Below the pieces are notes generated by a model that made no database searches, was not told where the DNA came from, and saw nothing but the letters and a program-made list of their open reading frames with translations. A stretch of 64,000 nt of DNA. It comes from Bacteroidota bacterium (GTDB lineage Bacteria > Bacteroidota > Bacteroidia > Flavobacteriales > Flavobacteriaceae). Made by a program: the position numbers and the translations under genes. Location of the stretch: the NCBI GenBank assembly GCA_024279425.1, contig JAJRRO010000116.1, positions 124,001-188,000 of the forward strand, in the 5' to 3' direction. The number at the start of each line of letters is the position of its first letter. Position 1 is the first letter of the stretch. Of this stretch, positions 53,014 through 61,738 are shown piece after piece.

Positions 53014-55344
53014 TTAGGACGAAAGTATTTCCAATTTCGCAAAGCGAAGCAACAGTTTTTTAATATCACCCTTATCGAACTTAATCTCCGCCTTTTTATC
53101 ATTACCAACACCCTCGATCTTAACTACTACTCCTCTACCAAACCGTGTATGGTTTACCAAAGTGCCTTCAGTTAGGTCAAGGTCAATTATGGTGTTGTTC
53201 CCAATGGGTTTAGACAATTCTGGTTTTAGCTTTCTTAATTTTCTCAATTGCGTTTCATTGGGTCGACCTACGACGGGTGGGTTACCATTTTTGGGCTTGA
53301 CCTGCCTTAGTTTGCTTTTGTCAACATCCCCAAAAATATCACTGTCGATCAATGGCTTGTATCTATAGGTATTGGTGACAGGGGTAAGATTTTCAATATA
53401 TTTTTCATCAATTTCCTCCAAAAACCGGCTGGGTTCGGCATCAATCAGTTTTCCCCAACGGTATCTATTTTGGGTATAGGTCAAATAGGCCTGGCTCTCG
53501 GCCCTAGTCAAAGCCACATAGAATAAACGACGTTCTTCCTCCAATTCACTGCGCGTATTCATGCTCATCGCAGATGGAAAGAGATCTTCCTCCATGCCAA
53601 CTATATACACGTACGGAAATTCCAATCCTTTTGCCAAATGTATGGTCATCAATGCCACACGGTCGTCGTCGCCCGTGTCCTTATCCAGATCTGTTGCTAG
53701 GGCCACATCCTCAAGAAACTCTCCAATATCACCAGTGGCATCGGCCAATTCTTTCTGACCCTCGACAAAATCTTTGATACCATTTAGGAGCTCTTCAATA
53801 TTCTCCATTCGGGCAATCCCTTCTGGGGTTCCATCCTTTTTAAATTCCAACAGTACTCCTGTTTTCCTGGCTACATGTTCTGCGAGGGTAAAGGCATCAG
53901 AACCTTCATTCATAATCTGAAAGCTCTTGATCATGGTCACAAAATCATCGAGCTTTCGCTTGGTGCCGGTATTGATCTTTAAATCTATACGGTCAAGATT
54001 CCCCATGACCTCAAAAATCGAACGCCCGTAATGATTCGCGGCCACTACCAGTTTATCAATGGTTGTCTGCCCTATTCCACGTGTGGGGAAATTGATGATG
54101 CGTTTTAAAGCTTCCTCATCCTTAGGATTAACGACCAGCCTCAAGTATGACAATACATCCTTGATCTCCTTCCTTTGGTAAAAGGAAAGTCCGCCATAAA
54201 TGCGATACGGGATATCCCTCTTACGCAATGCATCTTCAATAGCCCTGGATTGGGAATTGGTTCGATACAAAATCGCAAAATGTCCATTTGGAAGCTGGCT
54301 TTGCATTTTGTTCTCAAATATAGAGCTGGCAACGAACCTCCCTTCCTCTGCATCAGTAACGCTTCTATGTACTTTTATGGTAGCACCTTCATCATTGGCG
54401 GTCCAGACTACCTTTTCAAGTTGATTTTTGTTTTTTGCAATTATTGAGTTGGCAGCATTGACGATATTCTTGGTAGAACGATAGTTTTGTTCCAGTCTAT
54501 ACATGCCCACATTGTCATAATCCTTTTGAAAATTAAGGATATTGCTAATGTTTGCCCCTCTAAAGGAATAGATGCTTTGCGCATCATCACCCACAACACA
54601 GATATTCTGGTATCTGTCTGAAAGTGCTTTTACAATAAGATACTGGGAATGGTTGGTATCTTGGTACTCATCTACCAATATATATCTAAACCTATCTTGG
54701 TATTTCATCAAGACTTCTGGAAAACGCGTCAATAGTTCGTTGGTCCGGAGTAAAAGGTCATCAAAGTCCATCGCACCTGCCTTAAAACAGCGATCTACAT
54801 AGTGCTGATAGATTTCACCTGTTCTTGGGCGTTTGGCCATAGCATCGGCCTCTATCAAATCAGGGTCTTGCATATATGCTTTAACGGTAATCAGACTATT
54901 TTTATACGAAGAAATCCGGTTTTGAATCTGCTTGTATTTATAAATGTCCTTATCAAGCCCCATCTCCTTGATAATTGATGCTATTAATCGTTGCGAATCT
55001 TGAGTGTCATAAATGGTAAAATTGCTTGGGTATCCCAATTTATCTCCGTCAAAACGCAATAATTTGGCAAAAACTGAATGGAAGGTACCCATCCATAAGT
55101 TCTTGGCTTCCGAACTTCCGACGATATCGGCAATTCGCTTCTTCATTTCCCGGGCCGCCTTATTCGTAAAGGTCAATGCCAAAATGTTGAATGAATCAAT
55201 GCCTTGCGCCATAAGATGCGCAATACGATATGTCAAAACCCTTGTCTTTCCAGATCCCGCACCGGCAATGACCATTAAGGGCCCATCCTTGTGGAGTACT
55301 GGGGCCCTTTGGGCATCATTCAATTCATCTATAAAGCTTTTCAA
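53014..55344 (-). CDS. UvrD/PcrA-type ATP-dependent DNA helicase
   Basis: This 776-residue superfamily 1A helicase has NDAQRAPV (Q motif), Walker A AGAGSGKTR near 28-36, ALTFTNKAAREMKKR, DEYQDTNHSQ (motif II), GDDAQSIYSFRGA (III), LEQNYRS (IV), TIHLAKGLEFPYVYIVGMEE (V) and VALTRAES (VI). The C-terminal 60 residues form the small barrel that contacts RNA polymerase in PcrA (GTLVNHTRFGRGVVVKIEG). It takes part in nucleotide-excision and mismatch repair. Length is normal. Confidence 0.95.
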   Translation of the reverse strand: MKSFIDELNDAQRAPVLHKDGPLMVIAGAGSGKTRVLTYRIAHLMAQGIDSFNILALTFTNKAAREMKKRIADIVGSSEAKNLWMGTFHSVFAKLLRFDGDKLGYPSNFTIYDTQDSQRLIASIIKEMGLDKDIYKYKQIQNRISSYKNSLITVKAYMQDPDLIEADAMAKRPRTGEIYQHYVDRCFKAGAMDFDDLLLRTNELLTRFPEVLMKYQDRFRYILVDEYQDTNHSQYLIVKALSDRYQNICVVGDDAQSIYSFRGANISNILNFQKDYDNVGMYRLEQNYRSTKNIVNAANSIIAKNKNQLEKVVWTANDEGATIKVHRSVTDAEEGRFVASSIFENKMQSQLPNGHFAILYRTNSQSRAIEDALRKRDIPYRIYGGLSFYQRKEIKDVLSYLRLVVNPKDEEALKRIINFPTRGIGQTTIDKLVVAANHYGRSIFEVMGNLDRIDLKINTGTKRKLDDFVTMIKSFQIMNEGSDAFTLAEHVARKTGVLLEFKKDGTPEGIARMENIEELLNGIKDFVEGQKELADATGDIGEFLEDVALATDLDKDTGDDDRVALMTIHLAKGLEFPYVYIVGMEEDLFPSAMSMNTRSELEEERRLFYVALTRAESQAYLTYTQNRYRWGKLIDAEPSRFLEEIDEKYIENLTPVTNTYRYKPLIDSDIFGDVDKSKLRQVKPKNGNPPVVGRPNETQLRKLRKLKPELSKPIGNNTIIDLDLTEGTLVNHTRFGRGVVVKIEGVGNDKKAEIKFDKGDIKKLLLRFAKLEILSS

Positions 55345-55475
55345 TTCGCTAAAAATTTAGAATCGTGAATTTAGCCATTATTCAGCGCATCCTAAAATCA
55401 TCCCCCAATAATTATGAACATTGCAAATTGAATATTCCAGGTATTTGAATATATTTAAACATTCAAAGAAAAAGC

Positions 55476-56018
55476 ATGCCTAAACTTAATAAATCCCTCT
55501 TCATTTTAAGCTTGGTTCTCAGTATATCGATTACTGCACAGACCCAAAAATCTGGGCCGATCATTTCTGAATATGGAAACGTCTTCGAGGTCAAAAATCC
55601 TGACTTCAAGGTAGATACTACCAAAGAATACAAAGTGGTATTTGAGATTATGAACTCTCCTGGAGAGCATCATAAAATCAATCCTTCCATTGAAACCGCT
55701 GCACGTTTTCTCAACATGCATGCACAAAGTGGGGTTCCGGCGACCCAATTAAAATTTGCACTGGTCATTCATGGCAATGCCTCAAAAGACATAATTTCAA
55801 ATGAGGCTTATCAAAAACTATACGGCACCGATAACCCCAACCATGGTTTGATTGCAGCCTTATTGAATGCTGGTGGTAAAATCGTATTCTGTGGGCAATC
55901 GTTCGTGGCGATGGGGATTCCAAAAAATGACCTCATAGGCGGAGTACAATTATCACTTTCGGCCATGACCGCTTTGATCGATCTTCAGGATAAGAAATAT
56001 AGACTCATTAAATTTTAA
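55476..56018 (+). CDS. secreted DsrE family protein
   Basis: This 180-residue protein has a signal peptide (ITAQTQ) and a DsrE/DsrF-like fold: YKVVFEIMNSPGEHHKINPS, LKFALVIHGNAS and LNAGGKIVFCGQSFVAMGIP. The single Cys in IVFCGQS is where sulphur-relay members carry their active thiol, but export makes a sulphur-relay role uncertain. It is followed after 11 bases by an M20 hydrolase gene on the same strand, probably in one transcript. Confidence 0.85.
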   Translation: MPKLNKSLFILSLVLSISITAQTQKSGPIISEYGNVFEVKNPDFKVDTTKEYKVVFEIMNSPGEHHKINPSIETAARFLNMHAQSGVPATQLKFALVIHGNASKDIISNEAYQKLYGTDNPNHGLIAALLNAGGKIVFCGQSFVAMGIPKNDLIGGVQLSLSAMTALIDLQDKKYRLIKF

Positions 56019-56029
56019 ATCAACCACTT

Positions 56030-57310
56030 ATGAACAAATGTATTTGTATCGGGACACTTCTTTTAGGAAGTTTTGCAATGGCACAGACTGCTATTTCCAG
56101 TAAGGATTATAATACGATTGAAAGTAAAGTTATTGAATGGCGACGGGAAATCCATCAAAACCCGGAACTGTCCAATCAGGAGTTTAAAACAGCTGAAAAG
56201 ATTGCCAAACATTTGAATGCTTTGGGAATTGAAGTGCAGACCGGGGTTGCTCACACTGGTGTTGTTGGAATCCTGAAAGGAAAACGCGAGGGGAAAGTTG
56301 TGGCCTTAAGGGCCGATATTGATGCCTTACCGGTTACAGAACGTAATGACCTGCCTTTTAAATCAAAGGTTACCTCAGAATTCTTAGGAGAAAAAGTTGG
56401 AGTTATGCATGCTTGCGGACATGACACACACATAGCAATTCTGATGGGCGTTGCAGAAATACTTTCCAAGAACAGGGATAAGATAAAGGGAACAATAAAG
56501 TTTGTGTTTCAGCCCGCCGAAGAGGGGCCGCCGCCGGGAGAGGAAGGTGGTGCTTTATTAATGGTAAAGGAAGGCGTGTTGAAAAACCCCGATGTCGATG
56601 CCATTTTCGGGCTACATATCAATTCCCAAACTCCCGTGGGTGTAATTCGGTATAAATCGGGAGGTACCATGGCAGCTTCGCAAAGCTTTACTATAAACGT
56701 AAAAGGAAAGCAAAGTCACGGTTCCCAACCCTGGTCTGGTATTGATCCCATTTTGATCAGTGCTAAAATTATCGATGGGTTACAGACCATCATCAGTAGG
56801 GAGGTTAATTTAACCAATGAGGCTGCGGTTATTACTGTTGGCAAGATCAAGAGTGGTGTTCGGTTTAACATAATTCCTGAAAGCGCCGAAATGGTCGGTA
56901 CTATACGCACTTTGGACTATGCTATGAAAGACCATATCAACAAAAGGATGGAAGAAATGGTTTCGACGATTGCCCAAGCCTATGGTGGGGAAGCAACCCT
57001 CAAAATCAGGGATATGACCGACATTACTTATAACGACCCTGCGTTGGTTAGGCAAATGTTACCCGTCATGAAGCGTGTTGCTGGTGAAGTCAATATTCAA
57101 ACACAAAAAGCTATTACGGGAGCCGAGGATTTTTCCTATTTTCAAAAGGAAGTACCAGGATTTTTCTTCTTCTTGGGGGGGATGACCCCTGGAAATACGG
57201 AATCCTTTCCACACCACACCCCTGATTTTCTTATTGATGATAGCGGACTGCTTTTGGGCGTAAAAACATTGACGGAAATGAGTTTGGATTATTTGAATAG
57301 TAGACGGTAG
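56030..57310 (+). CDS. secreted M20 family amidohydrolase
   Basis: This 426-residue protein has a signal peptide, then the M20D pattern: WRREIHQNPELSNQEFKTAE, ALRADIDALPV, HACGHDTHIAIL with metal ligands, VFQPAEEGPPPGEEGGA, GLHINSQTPVG and the final FFFLGGMTPG. Members hydrolyse N-acyl amino acids or related amides with two metals. Export suggests scavenging from outside. A relative of the D-aminoacylase class also sits at the window's left end, but there is no link between them. Confidence 0.92.
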   Translation: MNKCICIGTLLLGSFAMAQTAISSKDYNTIESKVIEWRREIHQNPELSNQEFKTAEKIAKHLNALGIEVQTGVAHTGVVGILKGKREGKVVALRADIDALPVTERNDLPFKSKVTSEFLGEKVGVMHACGHDTHIAILMGVAEILSKNRDKIKGTIKFVFQPAEEGPPPGEEGGALLMVKEGVLKNPDVDAIFGLHINSQTPVGVIRYKSGGTMAASQSFTINVKGKQSHGSQPWSGIDPILISAKIIDGLQTIISREVNLTNEAAVITVGKIKSGVRFNIIPESAEMVGTIRTLDYAMKDHINKRMEEMVSTIAQAYGGEATLKIRDMTDITYNDPALVRQMLPVMKRVAGEVNIQTQKAITGAEDFSYFQKEVPGFFFFLGGMTPGNTESFPHHTPDFLIDDSGLLLGVKTLTEMSLDYLNSRR

Positions 57311-57531
57311 TCAGTTAGCTGAAATCAGAGAACAGTGATCAGTTGGTTTTCAGTTCTAAGCTTTAATAAAATTCATGAGTGTCCAGTTAAATACTAAAGA
57401 CCGCTTCGCTGCAAGATATAAGACAAAATACTTGTCTGTAACTAATTGAAAATCATTATGTATTAAATATAAATCTTAGATTCGGACCATTGAATGCCAG
57501 TTATAAAAAAAAGTCGGATTTCCTATTATAA

Positions 57532-57545
57532 TAGGGCTTGTGGCA
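57532..57545. promoter_or_regulatory. 14-bp perfect palindrome upstream of the glutamate-synthase-like gene
   Basis: CCTATTATAATAGG lies 36 bases before the ATG at 57582 and could be an operator. The rest of the 270-base gap holds heptad CAGTNNN repeats and nothing coding. Confidence 0.35.
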
Positions 57546-57581
57546 ACTCAATGATTTTTTACCGGACAACAATGAATAAAA

Positions 57582-59156
57582 ATGAATAATCTTCTACATA
57601 TTTTTACGAATATACCTTGGTGGGCATGGCTTATACTCATCTTTTTGATAGTTGCCATTCGGGATATTTTTTTCCAGCGGGCGCATACCATTTCCCATAA
57701 TTTTCCCATTGTTGGACATTTGCGGTATTGGCTAGAGAGCGTTGGTCCTGAAATGCGGCAGTACTTCGTTGCCAATAATAGGGAAGAACTTCCCTTCAAT
57801 CGTATTGAACGAAGCTGGATTTATGCTTCGGCCAAAAAGGAGGACAATTATGAAGGGTTTGGGACCGATCGCGATATCTATGCCCACCAGCACATCTTTG
57901 TGAAAAATCAGATGATGGCTTATAAAGTTAATGAAGGTCATCCTAATAAAAAAGATAAGACCTTTTTACCTTGTGCAAAGATAATCGGCGCATATAATCA
58001 GCGTAAAAAACCATATCGGCCTGCATCTGCCATCAATGTTTCTGCGATGAGCTTTGGGTCGCTATCCGCTACTGCGGTGGAGGCGCTTAACTTTGGCGTT
58101 GGAAAAGCGGGAGCGTATCACAATACAGGCGAAGGTGGCCTATCGCCTTACCATCAGAAAGGCGGTGATGTTATCTTCCATTTCGGAACAGGTTATTTCG
58201 GTGTGCGGAGTAAGGATGGGAATTTTTCTATAGATAAATTGAAAGTTCTTGTTGATGAAAATCCATGTATCAAAGCTATTGAAATAAAATTGTCCCAAGG
58301 GGCAAAACCAGGAAAAGGAGGAATCTTACCTGGTACTAAAATCACCCTCGAAATTGCAAAAATCAGAGGGGTTGAAGTGGGTAAGGATGTCCTCTCCCCT
58401 GCCACGCACATGGCATTCAACAGTATTCCGGAACTATTGCAGCTGATCGAGGACATTGCTGAACAGACTGGGTTACCGGTCGGGATCAAAGGGGCTATAG
58501 GTAAATTAGATCAGTGGGAAGAATTAGCGGATCTTATGGTCCAAACCGGAAAAGGTCCAGATTTCATTACTGTAGATGGCGGTGAAGGGGGTAGCGGTGC
58601 TGCACCCCCCAGTTTTGCGGACCATGTTTCTTTGCCTTGGGTCTATGGATTTACTAGTTTGTACAAACTGTTTTTGGCCAAAAAGCTAACGGATAGAATT
58701 GTATTTATTGGAAGTGGAAAATTAGGCTTCCCTGCAAAAGGGGCAATGGCCTTCGCCATGGGCGTTGACTGCATTAATGTGGCCCGTGAAGCCATGATGA
58801 GCATTGGTTGTATTCAGGCACAGGTGTGCCATACGAACCGTTGTCCCTCGGGAGTCGCCACCCAAAGTAAATGGTTGCAGGCCGGAATCAACATACCCTT
58901 AAAATCTGACAGATTGGCCCAGTATTTTAAAACTTTTAGAAAAGAGCTGTTGGAAATTACCCATGCCGCGGGTTATGAGCACCCCTCTCAATTTACCATG
59001 AACGATATTCAGGTCAATGTTGATGATGACTATCTAAGTAGTGATTTGGAGGCCACTTACGGTTATAAGAAATCTAAAGTTGCCTTTAAAAGTATGCAAG
59101 AGTTCTATGATTGTGTGTACTTGGGCGGAAAGAATTTTCAAGAGACCGCCAAATGA
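57582..59156 (+). CDS. FMN-binding glutamate synthase family membrane protein
   Basis: This 524-residue protein has an N-terminal membrane helix (about 10-28) and then the FMN barrel of GltB: INVSAMSFGSLSATAVEALN, GGEGGSGAAPPSFADHVS and VGIKGAIGKLDQWEELADL. The Fe-S-type Cys cluster is GCIQAQVCHTNRCPSGVATQ. The amidotransferase domain of real glutamate synthase is absent. Such short, membrane-tethered forms are widespread and their substrate is unknown; a redox role with FMN and a 3Fe-4S cluster is expected. Confidence 0.9.
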   Translation: MNNLLHIFTNIPWWAWLILIFLIVAIRDIFFQRAHTISHNFPIVGHLRYWLESVGPEMRQYFVANNREELPFNRIERSWIYASAKKEDNYEGFGTDRDIYAHQHIFVKNQMMAYKVNEGHPNKKDKTFLPCAKIIGAYNQRKKPYRPASAINVSAMSFGSLSATAVEALNFGVGKAGAYHNTGEGGLSPYHQKGGDVIFHFGTGYFGVRSKDGNFSIDKLKVLVDENPCIKAIEIKLSQGAKPGKGGILPGTKITLEIAKIRGVEVGKDVLSPATHMAFNSIPELLQLIEDIAEQTGLPVGIKGAIGKLDQWEELADLMVQTGKGPDFITVDGGEGGSGAAPPSFADHVSLPWVYGFTSLYKLFLAKKLTDRIVFIGSGKLGFPAKGAMAFAMGVDCINVAREAMMSIGCIQAQVCHTNRCPSGVATQSKWLQAGINIPLKSDRLAQYFKTFRKELLEITHAAGYEHPSQFTMNDIQVNVDDDYLSSDLEATYGYKKSKVAFKSMQEFYDCVYLGGKNFQETAK

Positions 59157-59158
59157 TT

Positions 59159-59166
59159 TACTTTTG
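59159..59166 (+). promoter_or_regulatory. -7 element upstream of the degenerate OmpA-like gene
   Basis: TACTTTTG fits TAnnTTTG, begins two bases after the preceding stop and lies 40 bases before ATG 59206. Confidence 0.4.
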
Positions 59167-59205
59167 CCGCTGGATTTAGATTATAATTTAAAACAACATA
59201 GACGC

Positions 59206-59982
59206 ATGAAGCGATTTTTACTTGCCCTTTGTATTGTTCTTACCGCTACTTCTTTTTTGCACGCACAAAGAAAAAGCGATTTGATTGCCGAAATCGAAGC
59301 CCTAAAAACTGAGCTCGATTCCACAAAAATGGTAGCCGTGGTTGCCCAAAAGAACGAAAAGATTGGTTTGACCCGGGCAGAATCCTTTGAAAAACAGGTA
59401 ACAGAGCTGCAAGATGCCAATTCCACCCTTTTACGAAACTTGAACAATTTTGCTAAAGTCACTAATACCAATTCAGCAAATCTAAATAGGGTGTTGGTCA
59501 AGCTAGAAGAAAAAGAAAATCAATTAAGGGCCATTAATGATGCATTCACTTCCAATGATTCCACGGCAGTTGTGGTCCTTACCAATGTCAAACGATCCTT
59601 GGGAGAAAATTCCAGAGTAGGCGTGTCGGAAGGTGTTGTACTTGTTTCGTCAAGTTTGGAATCCCTTTTTGGAACTACCACAAGTATTATAGTAACCGAA
59701 AGTGGACAGGCTTGGTTGGAGAAAATAGCCCATATTCTTAAGGCCAATCCTAAAGTGGCCCTGACCATTGAAGGTTTGAGTATGACTGGGGAAATAGAGT
59801 TGGCAGCAGATCAGGCTACGGTCATAGGGGAGATGCTTCAAAACCAATTCGAGATTGACCCCAATAGAATTGATTTCTTAGGTAAGGATGGTAATTTTAA
59901 AGAGGGCATCAATTTGAAAATACACCCTAATTACACCCAGTTTTATACCTTGGTCAAGGAAAATATGAAGGCTACGAATTAA
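59206..59982 (+). CDS. secreted coiled-coil protein with degenerate OmpA-like domain
   Basis: This 258-residue protein has a signal peptide ending FLHAQ, a coiled coil (about 22-110), and a C-terminal domain that follows OmpA in outline (SSLESLFGTTTSIIVTESGQ, ALTIEGLSMTGEIELAADQA, VIGEMLQNQFEIDPNRIDFL). It has lost GHTDD (here GLSMT) and the Arg of the LS..RA motif (here LAADQA). Peptidoglycan binding is therefore unlikely. The tail HPNYTQFYTLVKENMKATN resembles that of the intact OmpA lipoprotein (KIDQFYSMIEEGMKD). A second copy of this tail is at 61739-61831. Confidence 0.75.
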   Translation: MKRFLLALCIVLTATSFLHAQRKSDLIAEIEALKTELDSTKMVAVVAQKNEKIGLTRAESFEKQVTELQDANSTLLRNLNNFAKVTNTNSANLNRVLVKLEEKENQLRAINDAFTSNDSTAVVVLTNVKRSLGENSRVGVSEGVVLVSSSLESLFGTTTSIIVTESGQAWLEKIAHILKANPKVALTIEGLSMTGEIELAADQATVIGEMLQNQFEIDPNRIDFLGKDGNFKEGINLKIHPNYTQFYTLVKENMKATN

Positions 59983-59998
59983 GGTGCTAGTCGTAGCT

Positions 59999-60235
59999 TT
60001 AGAATTGAACTTGCTCTGCGAAGTTTGCAACTTCGTAGTCATTATCAATACCCGGACTTATTAGCCTGCTTTCAGGTTCATTTTTAATGGATTCCAATAT
60101 TTGCTTAACCGTATATTTTTTGAAATCTCGAACCAAGCCCGATAAATCTTCATTTGTACTTTGCAGTATGGCAGCATGTGATTGCTCATTATCACATAAT
60201 AACCGTAAACGACCATTCCTTTTTCTTCTTGGCAA
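59999..60235 (-). pseudogene. RAYT (REP-associated tyrosine transposase) fragment
   Basis: The minus strand holds QSTNEDLSGLVRDFKKYTVK and QILESIKNEPESR, the middle of a Y1/HUH transposase of the RAYT group. In another frame just upstream it reads GMVVYGYYVIMSNHMLPY, the remains of the catalytic MSNHxH motif, so there is a frameshift or small deletion between them. The downstream part of the catalytic domain is missing. The 3' end runs through a REP-like palindrome (60019-60035), which is the natural partner of such transposases. Confidence 0.7.
60011..60054. repeat. REP-like palindromic element, copy 1
   Basis: It contains CGAAGTT-TGC-AACTTCG (60019-60035), a perfect 7-bp stem with a 3-base loop, followed by GTCATTATCAATACCC. 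Copy 2 is at 61307-61350. Confidence 0.65.
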
Positions 60236-60607
60236 TACCTAAAATTATCCAGTACAATAGAATACCCCTATACCGTTTTCGTGTAAATACATCTACCCAA
60301 TCCACAACTGTGAAAGTTAAAAAATGGAGTTTTGATTGATCAGGTGTTTTATATCCTTCGTTGTTGGACATAGTCTATAGTAAGTTAAAAAAGCAAGGTA
60401 GAACATAAACCACTGGGCGAAGTCCCTACCAAAGGTAGACAAGTAAAACTTCGCTCTTTACGCTTTATTTATTGTGCTACGAAGTCACAGACTTCGCAGA
60501 GTGGGGCTACAAAAAATGTGACCTGAAAACCGTAGAAGTAGTGGCAAGTGGAACAAAAACAGAGGGTTTTGAGGAACGATAAAACTGGATTTTATTTTGC
60601 GGGGATT
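60236..60607. other. gene-free stretch with further CGAAGTC-type palindromes
   Basis: No gene is visible. It holds CGAAGTC-ACA-GACTTCG (60483-60499) and nearby GCGAAGTCC / ACTTCGC arms (60418-60453), which look like relatives of the flanking REP elements. A short open run near 60512-60580 (CDLKTVEVVASGTKTEGFEE) ends in a stop and is not recognised. Confidence 0.4.
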
Positions 60608-60868
60608 TTACCTCCCATAATGATAACGACAAGCAGCTATCAATACTTCTTCATTTTCGTATTTATAAACTAATCGATGTTCTGATGTTATCCGTCTTGA
60701 CCAATAACCTTGCAAATCTCCCTTTAAAGCTTCGGGTTTTCCTATGCCTTCAAAAGGTGTTCGCATACAACTTTTAATGAGTTCGTTAATTCGCTTTACT
60801 GTTTTCTTATCGACTTTTTGCCAATACAAATAATCTTCCCAAGAGGTTTTAGACCAAGTTAATTTCAT
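60608..60868 (-). CDS. yoeB: YoeB family toxin (ribosome-dependent mRNA endonuclease)
   Basis: This 86-residue protein has the size and pattern of Txe/YoeB: WSKTSWEDYLYWQKVDKKTV, GKPEALKGDLQGYWSRRITS, EHRLVYKY and the terminal ACRYHYGR. The three catalytic residues known from the E. coli enzyme are all in place: Glu46, Arg65 and His83. It cuts mRNA in the ribosomal A site when free of its antitoxin. The gene starts directly after the antitoxin stop codon. Confidence 0.93.
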   Translation of the reverse strand: MKLTWSKTSWEDYLYWQKVDKKTVKRINELIKSCMRTPFEGIGKPEALKGDLQGYWSRRITSEHRLVYKYENEEVLIAACRYHYGR

Positions 60869-61117
60869 CTATTCGATTAAATCTTTTTGAACACCTTTAC
60901 CTACTTCAAGTTCTTTGATAGAGTTTAGTAAAACATCTCTATTTTTCCCTGTTAGCAGATATGTTGTTTCCTTTAATGAGTTGTACTCGTCCAATGATAT
61001 TAAAACGAGGTCTTTACCGTTTTTACGCTTGATAATGATATCGCTTACATCATTGACTACTTTATCGAACCAATGCTTTAAATTTGAACGAAAGTCTGTA
61101 TAATTTACTGTTTCCAT
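60869..61117 (-). CDS. yefM: YefM/Phd family antitoxin
   Basis: This 82-residue protein starts METVNYTDFRSNLKHWFDKV with the Phd/YefM DNA-binding fold, continues IIIKRKNGKDLVLISLDEYN and SLKETTYLL, and ends in a flexible tail that would wrap the toxin. It neutralises YoeB and represses its own operon. The promoter and a matching operator lie just upstream (61122-61156). Confidence 0.93.
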   Translation of the reverse strand: METVNYTDFRSNLKHWFDKVVNDVSDIIIKRKNGKDLVLISLDEYNSLKETTYLLTGKNRDVLLNSIKELEVGKGVQKDLIE

Positions 61118-61121
61118 AGTG

Positions 61122-61156
61122 CAAAGGTAACTAAAAGTACTTTATTAAGTACTTTT
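61122..61156 (-). promoter_or_regulatory. toxin-antitoxin promoter and operator
   Basis: 61122-61129 read on the minus strand is TACCTTTG (TAnnTTTG), five bases from the yefM ATG, so the message is nearly leaderless. Upstream lies the perfect inverted repeat AAAAGTACTT-TATT-AAGTACTTTT (61133-61156). It holds two AGTACT cores whose centres are 12 bp apart, which is the spacing described for the TGTACA cores of the E. coli yefM operator. Confidence 0.7.
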
Positions 61157-61166
61157 TATTTAATAT

Positions 61167-61292
61167 TTAACTTATCGGTTGGAAGTTGTTTACTATTTCA
61201 TGAAAGTTTTCTAAATCATCTTGCACATACTTTTTTGTTGAACTTATATAACGATGTCCCGCTAAATATTGAACTCGTCGCAAGTTATGCCT
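61167..61292 (-). pseudogene. tyrosine recombinase C-terminal fragment
   Basis: The minus strand reads HNLRRVQYLAGHRYISSTKK followed by YVQDDLENFHEIVNNFQPIS and a stop. This is the end of a Bacteroidota phage-type integrase: LAGHRYISST..Y holds the conserved His/Arg and the catalytic Tyr. About 40 residues remain. The frame is open further upstream but no longer looks like a recombinase, and it runs into the REP-like copy 2. Confidence 0.75.
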
Positions 61293-61306
61293 TGATAACC
61301 AGATCT

Positions 61307-61350
61307 TGCTCTTCGAAGTTTGCAACTTTGCAGTCATTATCAATACCCTG
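61307..61350. repeat. REP-like palindromic element, copy 2
   Basis: TTGCTCTTCGAAGTTTGCAA then CTTTGCAGTCATTATCAATA matches copy 1 (60011-60054) with about five differences. The stem CGAAGTT/AACTTTG has one mismatch. Confidence 0.6.
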
Positions 61351-61397
61351 CCTTTCTGTTTCTCACTCGGCACATACCAGTCACAAACTGGCACTAG

Positions 61398-61655
61398 CGG
61401 GGTTTTGAACGTGATGGAGTAAAACCGTCTATTGAGACTGCATTTAAAATTGCTAAAGCTCTCGAAGTATCTTTAGGTTATTTGACTGGCTTATCTGATT
61501 TGGAACTTGATAAAAGTATTGTAGATGTTGTTACGAGTTTACAAAAGCTGAATAATGAAGATTGGTTCAACAGAAGAAGAATACACTCCACTTTGGGGTA
61601 TAAAACCATAGAAGAATTTGAAACGGAAATGTATAATCAAAAAATAGCTGCATGA
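61398..61655 (+). pseudogene. XRE-HTH fragment fused to an IS3-type transposase tail
   Basis: One frame with no start codon reads FERDGVKPSIETAFKIAKAL, EVSLGYLTGLSDLELDKS and VVTSLQKLNNED, the second half of an XRE regulator. It then passes without interruption into WFNRRRIHSTLGYKTIEEFE and TEMYNQKIAA, the last 30 residues of an IS3-family OrfB. Both parts are incomplete, so this records an insertion and later deletion. The joint is near 61562. Confidence 0.72.
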
Positions 61656-61738
61656 CTCTTAACTAATTGTCCACTTTTTTGTTGCAAGTCCATAAATATG
61701 AAGTACATTCAATCGACTAAATGATGGATGATTGGCGA

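Noticed and set aside
59041-59205. Upstream extension of the degenerate OmpA-like gene
   Set aside because: It would overlap the preceding gene by over 100 bases and hide the signal peptide; ATG 59206 fits the signal peptide and promoter.
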